From Pigoraptor chileana (taxonomy: Eukaryota; Opisthokonta; Filasterea), in NCBI GenBank assembly GCA_943704495.1, contig CALSCR010004334.1:1-24033 (forward strand): a DNA stretch of 24,033 nt, read 5' to 3'. Each line of letters starts with the position of its first letter. Position 1 is the first letter of the stretch. Below are positions 1-8,603 of this stretch, one piece after another. The position numbers and the translations under genes are program-made. Under the pieces are notes generated by a model that was not told the origin of the DNA, ran no database searches, and saw only the letters and a program-made list of their open reading frames with translations.

Positions 1-803
1 GGTTGCTGCAAGAAAGCTTTAAGAACCTTTGAATGATGAATCCGCGCATTGTCCATGATTATGACCGGATTTCGGCCTGGAATCTTGTTGAGTAGTATCT
101 CCGTAAACTTAGTCATGATTTCTCCTGTTATGGCGCCCTTTACAATGATGTAGTGAAGCATTGATCGCTCGTTATTGCAAGAAGCAAAGAAAAATTAACG
201 CTTTGTTTACAAGGTTCACTGTACACAACATCAGCCTCTCAAGGAATAACCATACCAAGGAAACATATCCTGCACTCTGAACCCACATTCGTCGATTGAA
301 ACAATACAGTGCATGTCATGTGTCTTTAATTCTCTTATCCACTCGTTTTTGCTTTGTGGAGTCGATTTTGGGTTGCAGAGGACTCAACCGCCCTGTGGGC
401 GGCGCCATTTATGAATTGCCGTGCTCTGACCTACAGTTCTTTCGCTTTGTGCGTTTTCGTGAGATCCCAGCAGTTTTCAATAGTTTGATGAAACCAAACG
501 ACATGCAAAGCTGATGCACTCTGTTGAAGTGATCCTGGATGAGGCGTGTAGTGTAGAATGGCTTCGCAGCAATGAGTGCTATGAGTAGTGGGATGATTGC
601 AGCTTTGTTGAATTTCGGTGTGTATTCCTTTCGCTTTGTGCGTTCAATCTTGTTTTGTTTGAATTCTGTTACCCACTTCCAAACTGTCGATTCGATACAC
701 CGCAAGCTCTGGCTGTGTCACGAAGTGACTGTGAAGTCTTGTAGTGGTTGATTGCCTTTACCCTCTCGTTGGGCGTGGAATGTCTGACCATTCTCCTTAT
801 CAT
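1..803 (-). pseudogene. Tc1/mariner transposase, frameshifted and partial
   Basis: The first ATG is at 803. The N-terminus has a helix-turn-helix style stretch (RDTARACGVS, then ESTVWKWVTEFKQN), but the frame changes by one near 690-700. The next open part, 409-705, carries the linker region. Further on, in another frame, are the catalytic-core landmarks: SIDECGF (first Asp) followed by FPWYGYSLRG near 230-300, and VIIMDNARIHHS (second Asp) near 35-60, which are typical of the DDE_3/Tc1 fold. The third acidic residue would lie beyond the window. At least two frame changes and a TGA near 230 mean that no intact protein is made. The family call rests on the paired SIDE and MDNARIHHS motifs and the TA-flanked terminus. 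Confidence 0.85.
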
Positions 804-814
804 GTTGATATCCT

Positions 815-887
815 ATTCCTTAGCTCGAAATCACAAACGAATTTGACAAGCAAAAATCCCTTGTCCACTTTACGTTTGAAAGGACTA
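815..887 (-). repeat. Terminal inverted repeat of the left Tc1/mariner copy
   Basis: Read on the minus strand from 887 it begins TAGTCCTTTCAAACG. The right-hand copy begins CAGTCCTTTCAAACG at 23961, so the usual CAGT start of Tc1-type ends has a C-to-T change here. The second difference between the copies is at 833. The match runs to the window edge, so the full repeat may be longer than 73 bases. Confidence 0.85.
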
Positions 888-1905
888 TAACCTGATCCAG
901 GCCAACGGTTTTGCACAGCTGTTATCAGCCCAGACTCCGACTCCTGCTTCTGCCAAGTTCACCGCTGGCTCTTCTGCACTCTGAACCTGCAATTCGAGCA
1001 ATCACAAAAACCCGTAGCGGGAAGCACCTTTTCTTTGACAAAAAAAAAAGTGGAGTGCACAGTGGTTTAGGCACACAGGGATTACTTCGTGCATAAACTT
1101 TTTGGGGTAAACGGAAGCGTGACGGTCGTTGTTGCGCGTTGGTACCAGAAAGACGACTTGTTGGACAATGCGTTTTAGATCTCTCGCAAACTCTTCCCGC
1201 AATTCGACTCGCACGGCTTTTCGACCGCCACAGCAACTGCGTAGCAAATGATTCGGAACCTGCTCCATTTTCGGCTTGCTCGCTCATTCTCATACGGTCT
1301 GGTCTTGAATTGATTCATGCTTGAATTTCATTTTTCCCCACTAAAGTTTTTTCCTTCTGTATGACACGTTTATCGTTATCCTCCGCAAGCTCAGTTCGAC
1401 CGAGAGAAGCGAGAGCCCGCTTGCTTATCCTCATACGAATTCAGTCGACATCTCGGCCTGATTTCAAATGACCAAAGTCAACGGTGTAAAAGTCCGAGAC
1501 TTGGCGAGATCTCGGGATTCGCAGCCAAATTACCACGCACGATATCCCTCTTTGAACGGCCGGTGTGGGCGTCGCGCTTCTGATCTCCGCGAGCCAATCA
1601 AGCAGATGAACACGGCTCCAAAAAGCATGCCAAAATGTTGTACTCGAAAAGTTTACAGAGAAAACGAATAAGAACAAATTCTGAGAGTGACGACCGATCT
1701 GATCTGCCCCAGATTCTACAATACATAAACGGAAAAGAGGTCCCGGCTCACGGGTGAGGAATGTTGCCAGAAGCAACTAGACACACAAAGAAACGATGAA
1801 TAAGCACCAAAATGCCCGCCCTGCCTAAGCTGCAAATTGGAATGTCGTTGTCCCCTGGAGACCGCCAACCGAAAGACCGTCGATGAAAATATGCCTGCAC
1901 CCGCC

Positions 1906-1937
1906 ATCACGTGACCCATTCTCCGAATCACGTGACA
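1906..1937. promoter_or_regulatory. Paired CACGTG (E-box/G-box-like) sites
   Basis: ATCACGTGAC occurs twice, with the palindromic CACGTG cores at 1908-1913 and 1929-1934. The cores start exactly 21 bases apart, about two helical turns, which would put two dimeric bHLH- or bZIP-type factors on the same DNA face. No gene that they would control is clear nearby, so function is inferred only from the spacing and the identical flanks. Confidence 0.35.
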
Positions 1938-2254
1938 TACCAGAATCGTCTTCTCGACAACTTCTTTCCTTTCGCTACTTCGCCGATGAGCATATGCGTG
2001 CAGATTCTTTTTCTTGAGACCGCTCAGTACGCTTTAGGGCGTGGATTTGCCAGTGTGCTGCTCAAAAGTATCATAAACGAATGGCAACCGGCATATATCT
2101 TTGCTATTCCTAACTGTGTCTGTACCATTTTATGTACGCAGAGGATTCAAATGTATATTACAAATAACACGTCAAAGAGGTTCTTAAGGGATAATACGAT
2201 TCGCACGGCGTTGGATGTCCACCGGAGTTTATTGATCATTTTGTGTTCTTACAG

Positions 2255-2280
2255 GCACGGACCGCCGCGCCACCACGGTG
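2255..2280 (+). repeat. Dispersed GC-rich repeat copy
   Basis: This is a copy of the dispersed motif (core CCGCCGCGCACCACGG with one inserted base). It is in plus orientation, and two reversed copies lie at 2503-2553, so the pair could mark the ends of a roughly 300-bp non-autonomous element. Confidence 0.5.
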
Positions 2281-2422
2281 CTCAGTTTACCAGTGCTCAG
2301 TTTACTGCAGACTGATCTACGCCTTGCAGATTAGTCCAGCACAGTTTTGCGACTTAAATTTTTTTGCAAAGTACCTTCAGTAAAACATGTCAGTGTTAAT
2401 TCAATAAAAAGTGAAGACAATA

Positions 2423-2502
2423 GTAAGTAAAGAACACCCGTGGTAAGTAAAGGACACCCGTGGTAAGCAAAGGACACCCGTGGTAAGCAAAGAACACCCG
2501 TG
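2423..2502 (+). repeat. Tandem array, four 20-bp units
   Basis: There are four head-to-tail units of consensus GTAAGYAAAGRACACCCGTG (2423-2442, 2443-2462, 2463-2482, 2483-2502), differing only at two positions. The array runs straight into GC-rich dispersed repeat sequence and ends about 80 bases before the PCIF1-like start codon. It lies where that gene's promoter or 5' leader should be. The role is unknown. Confidence 0.9.
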
Positions 2503-2553
2503 GCGCGGCGGATACGCGCAGGACACCGGTGGTGCGCGGCGGATACGCGCAGG
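2503..2553 (-). repeat. Two reversed copies of the dispersed GC-rich repeat
   Basis: GCGCGGCGGATACGCGCAGG occurs at 2503-2522 and again at 2534-2553, separated by ACACCGGTGGT. Reverse-complemented it reads GCGCGTATCCGCCGCGC, matching the other dispersed copies. It directly abuts the 20-bp tandem array and lies 30 bases before the next start codon. Confidence 0.7.
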
Positions 2554-2582
2554 GTTAAGCCGAACGCCCGCTAAAACAGAGT

Positions 2583-3611
2583 ATGGCCGGGTGCGATTTG
2601 GCACTACAGAAGCAGCTCTGCAGGTGCAGAAGTTGCAACGTGCTGTCAATGCATGATGAATACGTCCGCGCAAAACTGCTTGAACTTCTTGTCCAGCGGT
2701 TTGGCATCCGAGCCACCCAAGAGTATATATTTAGGGGGATGTTCACAAGGAATCCGGCCGATCCCGTGTTGCCATTACCAACCAAGAAAACAGAAGCGCA
2801 AAGACAATCAACAACGTTGCGACAATCAACAGAGGAAAAGAGACGAAACGTGTGGAGAAAGGCGAACTCGTCGTGCGGGGGCGAAACCCTGCAGGGGTTC
2901 GTTAACGCCGGTCACACAATAGAGTACAGCGTGAGCGACGTAAAGAGGTGGAAGCAGCGCGTGGCCGAGTTGCGGCGTGCCTATCCTTGCTTGATCACGG
3001 CGTTTGAGACTGGAACGAGTGGTGAAGCGAACGCGGGGTTTGCGCTGATTCTGCGGCAGGATTTGCTTGGCATGTTTTCGAACATGTCGTTGAGCGTTCA
3101 TCCGACGGTTAAGGCAGAGTTGGCCGGGAGGTATGGGGTGGGCAAGTTGGTCGAGTTTTTTGGGACAAAGTGGAACGTGGCAGCGGACTGTCAGTATTAC
3201 ACGATGTTTCCTGATCTGGAGCGCGGCATGGGAGGGATAGCAAACGCGTGGGATGTGACACCGCGGCAGGGGACGTATTTGGTGAATCCGCCGTACACCG
3301 AGGCCGTCATAGTGGAGATTCTCGCGCGAATAAAGTGGTGGCTGACGAGAGCTGCGTACAAGAAGGCTGATTTGACGTTTATCGTGGTGATTCCGGCGTG
3401 GGACAAGAAGACGCGTCGCCAGTGCGGGATTGTCGATGAGTACGACATGCCAGAGATCAACGCGTTCTTGGAGTTGCCGTACGTATGCGAGCACAAGGTG
3501 GACATGCAGTTTCCGTTTTGGGACGCGTTGAGGGAGAAGGCGGCTTTTATTCGGGGGGTGCCTGTGCATACGATCCATGCGCGTTCCGCCGCGCACCGCG
3601 GGTTTGTTTAA
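2583..3611 (+). CDS. PCIF1-like adenine methyltransferase (NPPY)
   Basis: This is a 342-residue protein. The C-terminal two thirds resemble the catalytic core of PCIF1 (CAPAM), the enzyme family that methylates N6 of adenosine next to the mRNA cap. Visible landmarks are AFETGTSGEANAGFAL, KWNVAADCQYYTMFPDLE, the catalytic NPPY at residues 235-238 (NPPF in animals), and LTFIVVIPAW, which matches the FIVFIPEW strand after it. The N-terminus has a Cys cluster (CRCRSC, residues 13-18) and a basic linker but no recognisable WW domain, and the protein is about half the length of human PCIF1. An alternative start is the ATG at 2739, just after a TATA-like stretch (2723-2731). The last 12 residues are encoded by a copy of the GC-rich dispersed repeat. 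Family assignment is from motif order. The substrate (mRNA cap, other RNA or DNA) is not determined. Confidence 0.72.
   Translation: MAGCDLALQKQLCRCRSCNVLSMHDEYVRAKLLELLVQRFGIRATQEYIFRGMFTRNPADPVLPLPTKKTEAQRQSTTLRQSTEEKRRNVWRKANSSCGGETLQGFVNAGHTIEYSVSDVKRWKQRVAELRRAYPCLITAFETGTSGEANAGFALILRQDLLGMFSNMSLSVHPTVKAELAGRYGVGKLVEFFGTKWNVAADCQYYTMFPDLERGMGGIANAWDVTPRQGTYLVNPPYTEAVIVEILARIKWWLTRAAYKKADLTFIVVIPAWDKKTRRQCGIVDEYDMPEINAFLELPYVCEHKVDMQFPFWDALREKAAFIRGVPVHTIHARSAAHRGFV
3579..3602 (+). repeat. Dispersed GC-rich repeat encoding a C-terminus
   Basis: A nearly exact copy of the dispersed motif (TTCCGCCGCGCACCGCGGG) ends nine bases before the stop codon of the PCIF1-like gene and is read as ARSAAHRG. 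The same sequence forms part of the tail of the methyltransferase at 23492-23515, in a different frame. Confidence 0.75.
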
Positions 3612-3709
3612 CTGCGCTGGCGCTGACTCTAATCGCGGTCTTTGGGCGTGCTTGTTTTTGTGCTGTATACGACGTAGTTTGCACGGGTGGTGTACCAAGA
3701 GTTTGGCAC

Positions 3710-4786
3710 ATGTATTTAGAAACTGAAGTACAAGAATACATTAATTGTTTTATTTTGAAACATCCGTCTCAAAACGTGGCAAACGTTCATCTTGAGCGGC
3801 TGTGGGGCGCGACCACAACAGCGAATACCAAAACGATACTGGCTATTCTATTGCATTTTCACCCGACGGAAGCACGATTGCGTCCGGTGGATGGGATGGG
3901 TTTGTGTGCATATGGACCAAAACTGGCACGTTCCTTACTGCAAACCATGGTCATTCACGCCCTGTCGAATCGGTCCATTTTTCACCCGACGGCCGTACGG
4001 TTGCATCTGGAAGCCAGGACAACACAGTGGGATTATGGGACGTGGCGTCGGGGAGCCACATCAAGACAGTGGACCCGAATTTGTCACCTCGGTTCAGTTT
4101 TCGCCTTATGGACGTACGATTGTATCCGGGTCTGGTGACGAGTCGGTGCGACTGTGGAATGTAAAACGGGAGAGAGTATGCAAACGTTCACTGGGCTGCG
4201 CCATGTCAGGTCGGTAACGTTTTCACCGGACGGACGCATGATTGCAACTGGAAGTGACGACAAACCGGTGCAGTTGTGGGAAATGGTGAATGAATCGATT
4301 GGCAAGTGCATGGGTCTTTACATTGTGGAATCCGTTGTTTTTCACCAGACGGACGACTGATTGCAACGGGATGCGACGACTGTACGGTTCCACTGTGGGA
4401 ACCGGCGAACGAGCGCAAACGTATTCTTGTTGGACATACTAGGATAGTTAATTCGGTGGCGTTTTCACCGGACGGTGCACGATAGCAAGTGGCAGCAATG
4501 ACAATACCGTACGGCTGTGGAAAACGGCAACATGCGTCTGCGCGAGTGTTCTCGCTGGGCATACTGCGAAGGTCAAGTCGGTTGCATTTTCGAGTGATGG
4601 AGGCTTGCGTCAGCTGGGACAAGACTGTACAGCTCAGGAACGTAACAACGGACATGCTCGTCGGCGGGCCTGCGTTACCGACTGTCTATTTGCCGTTTCG
4701 TTCAGACGGAAAATCGACAAACGACGACACTGAAGAGAAACGGGTTACAGAACGGATTGGATTGGGGACTGACAAAGGCAACACGG
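3710..4786 (+). pseudogene. WD40 repeat protein, frame-broken
   Basis: Seven WD40 repeats can be read in order (about 3841-3950, 3955-4070, 4080-4197, 4198-4317, 4318-4440, 4441-4565, 4566-4675), each with FSPDGRxIASGS and DxTVxLW signatures, enough for one complete seven-blade propeller. They are spread over all three forward frames, with about four or more changes of frame, so an intact product is not encoded as sequenced. A plausible N-terminus starts at ATG 3710 (MYLETEVQEYINCF). WD40 propellers are scaffolds for protein interaction. The stretch ends at a strong splice donor at 4787, whose reading phase fits the next exon, so it may have been the 5' half of a larger gene. Either decay or uncorrected long-read indels would explain the breaks. 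Confidence 0.85.
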
Positions 4787-4985
4787 GTAAGTGCACAAGT
4801 GTTCACTCATTGATGTTATGATGAGGAAAAAACCAGGTTTCGAAATCAACAAAATTTGGCCCTTTTGAGGTTTCCTTGGGGGGGGGAGGGAAGAAAAAGA
4901 ATTTTGCAGGGAAAAAATGACCACCATTTGTTTATGTATTGATACCATTGCGTAATGACACTTGCGATAACTTCAAATCCTGCAG
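4787..4985 (+). other. Predicted spliceosomal intron, 199 nt
   Basis: Donor G|GTAAGT and acceptor CCTGCAG|G join two open frames in phase 1 (NT-GEQQTMRQ across the junction). A run of G near 4880 and stops in all frames fit intron sequence. A possible branch site (GATAACT) lies about 20 bases before the acceptor. Confidence 0.65.
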
Positions 4986-5332
4986 GAGAGCAACAGACAA
5001 TGCGGCAGTCTGTCAAGTCACAATCTTGTGACGACACAAACGACAAAGAGATGGACGGCTCGCAGTCGAGGGAGACGCACGACACGCAGACGAGGGAGAC
5101 GCACGACACGCAGACGAGGGAGACGCACGACACGCAGACGAGGGAGACGCACGACATGCAGCCGAGAGAGACGCAGTGGAGGGAGGCAGACGCTCACGAC
5201 CTACAGCTGACGAATATGGATGACACTATCAGCACCGATGTCCCGGACGCAGACACTGAGCTTCAAGTCGGCCTTTGTGAAGCGGGAATTCATCCAGAGT
5301 TCGCTCGACGCTTTCGATACATCGGTCAGTAG
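4986..5332 (+). CDS. THDTQTRE-repeat exon or small protein
   Basis: The open frame continues from the acceptor at 4985 to a TAG at 5330-5332. It begins with a polar stretch and then has about four tandem copies of THDTQTRE, a charged and probably disordered repeat, followed by an ordered-looking tail (QVGLCEAGIHPEFARRFRYI). A start inside this segment (ATG 5001) is also possible. I think it is an internal exon linking the WD40 part to the ADP-ribosyltransferase-like part. A GT...AG pair at 5325-5354 would join it in frame to the next open frame, but that intron would be only 30 nt. If unspliced, it ends at 5332 and the next gene starts at 5336. Function is unknown. Confidence 0.5.
5071..5166 (+). 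repeat. 24-bp tandem repeat, four units
   Basis: Units of GGAGACGCACGACACGCAG plus five bases start at 5071, 5095, 5119 and 5143. The last one is diverged. They encode the THDTQTRE peptide repeat. Near-identity of the first three units suggests recent expansion. Confidence 0.85.
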
Positions 5333-5335
5333 GAC

Positions 5336-6575
5336 ATGCCCAATATTTTTGCAGCGAACTTAATTCGCCGCCGTCTCGATGATGTAAAAGCGTATTTCTA
5401 TGAATGCAACGGCAGCGTATGCGGACAGCTCGGTTCGATCAGCACGAGCCGCGTTGAACAAGATCTCGGGAACATCGGCGATTTCATTTTGGAGAACTTT
5501 CGTGAAGCGCTGTCTCCCGAGCGGCATGAAGTGCTTGCCAGTATCGCGCGTCGTGCAGCTGAGATCGGCGATGCTCATTTTTGCGTCGGGCAACTTGCCA
5601 TTCAAATGGCAGAACGCACAGTTCCGTACGGGCTTGACTGCAAATTTGAGTGGCTGCTCGAGGCTGACACACAAATTCCGCGTATCCGTCTGTCTCTCCC
5701 TGCGGAAACTTCCCAGATCGATATTTGCGACAACATTAAATCTACTTTACTGCAACCCGAGGATGGCGAGGAAATCCTTTTTCATGGAGGCACTCTCAAT
5801 CGTCTCGGCTTCTTTGCGCAGCGGGATGGGGCGTTCGCAACACGACTTGGAATTGCGTTCGATGCCGGTGACTTTTGTCGTTCGCAGTCTGTGTATCTTG
5901 GTAGGAGTCTATTGACGGCCGTCAAGCACGCCGAATATTGTGCCGAATACGAATCGCGCGAGTCGGGTTATCCTCTCGAATGCACCTTTCGCTGCGTCGT
6001 TGCAGTGTACATGCGGCGAGCGGATGCTGTCAACGTCGCGCCAACTTTTCAGCTTTCCAAACCATGGACAGTGACCTTGCGCAGAGATCATAGCCCGGGT
6101 CAACTTTTGCTCTCTTGCCCCGCTAGATGCGACGGAAGCTGTCGCCAATTAGGAGACGGCGAATCGTCAACGCACGGCGACCCCTGTACACTCTATGATG
6201 GATGCAACTGGCGCGAATACGCTAGACTGCAGGTTGAAGAACGCGGTCCGCTTTTCCCACTGTAAGGGCACTATGAAAGATTGCAATTGCGGAGAGCTGT
6301 GCCCGTGTCCGACCTGTCGTGAGTACGGACGATGCTGGTGATGCAGCGACTGTCATACTGGCAAGGGCAAAAATGTCGCTGTTCGCAGAAGTTTGAGCGT
6401 TCTGGATCGCTACGTCGATCTCATCGAGGGACCCCAAACGAACGGCAGATTTGACAATTTTCAACTTCGTGAAGGAAAGTTTTTTCACCAGTTGGCAATC
6501 GTGAGCGATAAGGCGTGCGACACCTTCGATGGCTACCGTCGTCAGATGTTTTTTTGGAGAACAGTTGTAGAATAA
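5336..6575 (+). CDS. Possible ADP-ribosyltransferase-like protein (spliced)
   Basis: Read without splicing this is a 309-residue frame ending at 6265. With an 85-nt intron (6262-6346, GTAAGG...GCAG) it continues in frame to a stop at 6573-6575. The middle resembles the ADP-ribosyltransferase fold: ILFHGGT (His150), then a Gly/Asp-rich segment ending FDAGDF, then SVYLGRSLLTAVKHAEYCA (Tyr187), which matches the His...Tyr pattern of PARP/ART enzymes that move ADP-ribose from NAD+. I cannot place the third catalytic residue. The N-terminal 140 residues are helical and unknown. The C-terminus has spaced cysteines (CPARCDGSCRQ...PC). A polyadenylation-like AATAAA overlaps the stop, followed at once by a GC-rich dispersed repeat. 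The gene is real by length and codon continuity, but the enzymatic call is tentative. Confidence 0.45.
6262..6346 (+). other. Predicted spliceosomal intron, 85 nt
   Basis: Donor CT|GTAAGG and acceptor ATGCAG|C are both phase 2 and extend the upstream protein by about 76 residues (LDCHTGKGKNVAVRR onward). The segment itself holds a Cys-rich mini-frame at 6273-6341 (MKDCNCGELCPCPTCREYG, 22 codons plus TGA). That mini-frame is the competing explanation for this stretch. Confidence 0.45.
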
Positions 6576-6576
6576 A

Positions 6577-6597
6577 GCGCGTACCCCCGCGCACTGC
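6577..6597 (+). repeat. Degenerate dispersed GC-rich repeat after a stop codon
   Basis: GCGCGTACCCCCGCGCACTGC begins two bases after the stop at 6573-6575. It is a diverged copy of the dispersed motif. A better copy follows at 6642-6667. Confidence 0.45.
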
Positions 6598-6641
6598 AGA
6601 GAAAACTAAGCTTGAATGGCTAGCACCCTCTGTACTATTAA

Positions 6642-6667
6642 GCGCGTGTCCGCCCGCGCACCACGGT
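6642..6667 (+). repeat. Dispersed GC-rich repeat copy
   Basis: GCGCGTGTCCGCCCGCGCAC followed by CACGG, preceded by TATTA. The left flank and first bases match the outer end of the small MITE at 16486-16581, which identifies this motif as a transposon-end-like sequence. Confidence 0.65.
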
Positions 6668-6774
6668 GTCCACGGATTTTTTACTATTGTTTCTATATCA
6701 AGCACCCTTACTTCATATAGTAGTGTTAATAACCTGTACATTTGCTGCATATATGTTATAATAATCGTCATTAG

Positions 6775-6782
6775 TATAAAAG
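6775..6782 (+). promoter_or_regulatory. TATA box
   Basis: TATAAAAG stands in an AT-rich stretch. Initiation about 30 bases on would precede an open frame (stop at 6994-6996) whose first ATG, at 6908, gives MPRRRRQASRARMPLNPPPVG and runs into a donor-like GTAATT near 6969. It may drive a 5' exon of the phosphatase gene or a separate small transcript. Confidence 0.4.
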
Positions 6783-6907
6783 TAATTTTCCGTTGAGTAC
6801 AATCACTGAACAGCCTCAAAAGGGGTCGTCAGAACGATTTGGCAACTCGTTGAATCCATTCGGCGGCAGATTTCCATCCACGACGTTTGCGCAAACCCCA
6901 AAACAAA

Positions 6908-6996
6908 TGCCGCGCCGGAGAAGGCAAGCCAGCAGAGCACGCATGCCTCTCAATCCACCTCCGGTTGGTAATTACGTCTTGTTTTTTTTGGTTTAG
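6908..6996 (+). CDS. Short basic/proline-rich frame or 5' exon
   Basis: From ATG 6908, which has a good A at -3, an open frame reads MPRRRRQASRARMPLNPPPVG and ends at 6996 unless spliced at GTAATT near 6969. The same frame is open further upstream (SERFGNSLNPFGGRFP), suggesting a longer exon. It follows a TATA box by about 130 bases. No domain is recognised. It could be an N-terminal exon of the downstream phosphatase, though I found no clearly matching acceptor, or a stand-alone small protein. Confidence 0.25.
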
Positions 6997-7157
6997 TTTG
7001 AATGTTTAATCAGTTAACGTCTGACGTCTTTGTGGGCGACTGATAGAACGATGAAAAAAGCCCTGCGCGGCAGAACATGTAGGAAAAAAATGAAATAGGG
7101 ACATACTATTGTCTGACTGATGTATAGCAATAGAGTCAGTTTATTGTTGCATTTGTC

Positions 7158-8603
7158 ATGGAATTGATTGCGCCGGACATTTATACAATCAAAGAGTATG
7201 ATGCAAAGGTCAAATGGGGAAGGAAAGTTCAGTCTCCGACGGAGATTGTGCCGAACCTCTTCTTGATGGGAACAGGTGTTCCCGACGAAGTGTTGCATTC
7301 TACATTCGACACTCGACCAATCGAAGGGGTGGTATCCATGGGCAGTGAGCATGCAAACTGGTTTCTCAAAACGTTTTGCAAAGATGTTTCTCACGTGTTA
7401 AAGTTTAACTTTGAAGACTCGGTTGTGACAAACATTGTCGATCATTTCGACGACATTGCCGACTTTTTGCACGACAACATCAGTGCTGGCAAATGCACTG
7501 TGGCTTTTTGTCGTGCAGGAATGAGTCGGTCTGCAGCCGTCGTCGCATACTACTTGACAAAGTACCATAACATGACCCTGCCTGACGCCTTGCGATGGAT
7601 CATGGAACGCCGTTGCATTTATATCAATGACGGCTTTTGCTTTCAACTCTATGCAAAGATAACATGTCTTGCACAGGCGAAACTAAAACATGCTGGCGAA
7701 TTCTTGTATGCAAGAAACGACATTGTTAAACCAAAGAAAACGTATAAGCGTACACAGACCAAACAAGACGAACAGACCACCGAACAGACCACCGAACAGA
7801 CCACCGAACAGACCACCGAACAGGACGAACAGGACGAACAAGATGCGATCGATCAGGAAATCGACAGACTCGACAGCAATGTTGGATTGTATCCATCAAT
7901 TGCTGCCGCAATGGCGCAACACGGATGTTGGGACTGTCTTGAGACGGAAATGTACTTGATTCCAGTCACATCAGTTAGTATTCTTTATTACAAACATCGC
8001 CAAATGTTTGAGGTTTCCAAATCCCAACATCTCAAACTCATCATGGACTCCGTCGATAACTTTGTACCAGAGATTGATGCAGGATTTCGCGACTGTGTTG
8101 CGGTCATGAAGATGTCTGAAGTTATCAAATATAACAAGATCAATATGATGGCCAATCTTATGAATGGTTCGGTCGATCTTTCCAACAAGACCATCTTTGA
8201 ACACGAGTTCGACAAATGCACCGACATCAAGTTCAAACGAACAGTGGCAACATCAATTTTGGAAGTCATTGCATACGATCATTCCTATTCACATCAGACT
8301 GTCATCCAATGCGGCCACCGGCTGCAGAGATACATCCTTGACAGCGAGGAGGACGAATTTCAGCACAGCAGATGTTGTGACAATCTGGTTTCACGAATGT
8401 ATGAATGCAAAGAAAACAAACTGCCCGAAAAAAGAGGTTTCAAGAAACTCATTTGCGCGCTACAAGGTGAGTGAAGTTGTCGGTGAGATGATGTACAGCG
8501 AGCCAGAAGGGCTTGACCGCGCTTTACGATGTCAGTCCCCGACCTAGCGCCCAGTGTTCGCGGTGGAACGTTCTTGCCTTTGTTGTCGTATTGGCTAAAA
8601 TGA
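7158..8603 (+). CDS. Dual-specificity protein phosphatase with TTEQ repeats
   Basis: The catalytic domain spans residues about 27-175. Cys118 lies in FCRAGMSRS (117-125), the C-x5-R loop that forms the phosphocysteine intermediate, and Asp87 (NFEDS) is a likely general acid. The usual His before the Cys is replaced by Phe, which should alter the Cys pKa. A low-complexity segment with four QTTE repeats and two DEQ repeats (about 205-232) links to a helical C-terminal region of about 200 residues with no domain I recognise. Unspliced, the frame stops at 8472-8474. A 69-nt intron (8467-8535, GTGAGT...GTCAG) replaces that end with 22 residues (VPDLAPSVRGG to SYWLK) and a stop at 8601-8603. Start is ATG 7158. 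It likely dephosphorylates Ser/Thr/Tyr residues in the cytosol or nucleus. Confidence 0.85.
7772..7838 (+). repeat. 12-bp tandem repeat in phosphatase linker
   Basis: Four copies of CAGACCACCGAA are followed by copies of CAGGACGAA. They encode the QTTE and QDE repeats between the catalytic and C-terminal parts. Confidence 0.85.
8467..8535 (+). other. Predicted spliceosomal intron, 69 nt
   Basis: The donor CAAG|GTGAGT is close to the eukaryotic consensus, and the acceptor is GATGTCAG|TC. A CTTGACC branch-like site lies about 25 bases before the acceptor. Phase 1 at the donor enters a frame that ends at 8603. Confidence 0.6.

Larger units (their letters stand above)
1..887 (-). mobile_element. 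Tc1/mariner-family DNA transposon, 5' portion
   Basis: This is the left part of a Tc1/mariner element read on the minus strand. Its outer end is at 887, next to a TA dinucleotide (888-889), as expected for the TA target duplication of this superfamily. The terminus (815-887) recurs inverted at 23961-24033 with two differences in 73 bases. The transposase lies inside it and runs off the left edge of the window, so the 3' end and second terminal repeat are not seen. The element is a plain DNA transposon. Its coding frame is broken, so this copy is probably inactive. Confidence 0.9.
888..2422. other. Mostly non-coding region with weak open frames
   Basis: No gene here can be supported firmly. 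A minus-strand frame at 1002-1268 (residues such as LKRIVQQVVFLVPTRNN) and a plus-strand frame at 1911-2315 look slightly protein-like. The latter has a stretch (QYALGRGFASVLLKSI) faintly reminiscent of an acetyltransferase motif A, but neither has a convincing full domain. Around 1770-1900 one frame holds a Cys cluster (CPPCLSCKLECRC) interrupted by stops. The region includes the paired CACGTG motif and one GC-rich dispersed repeat listed separately. Confidence 0.4.

Noticed and set aside
1911-2315. Possible GNAT acetyltransferase
   Set aside because: Only one short stretch (GRGFASVLLKSI) resembles motif A. No other motif or full-length domain is visible.
2423-2553. Possible CRISPR-like array
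   Set aside because: The 20-bp units are directly adjacent with no unique spacers, and the context is eukaryotic.
2826-3698. 290-codon minus-strand frame opposite the PCIF1-like gene
   Set aside because: Composition is Arg/His/Pro-rich as expected for an antisense shadow, while the plus strand has clear NPPY and FIVVIPAW motifs.
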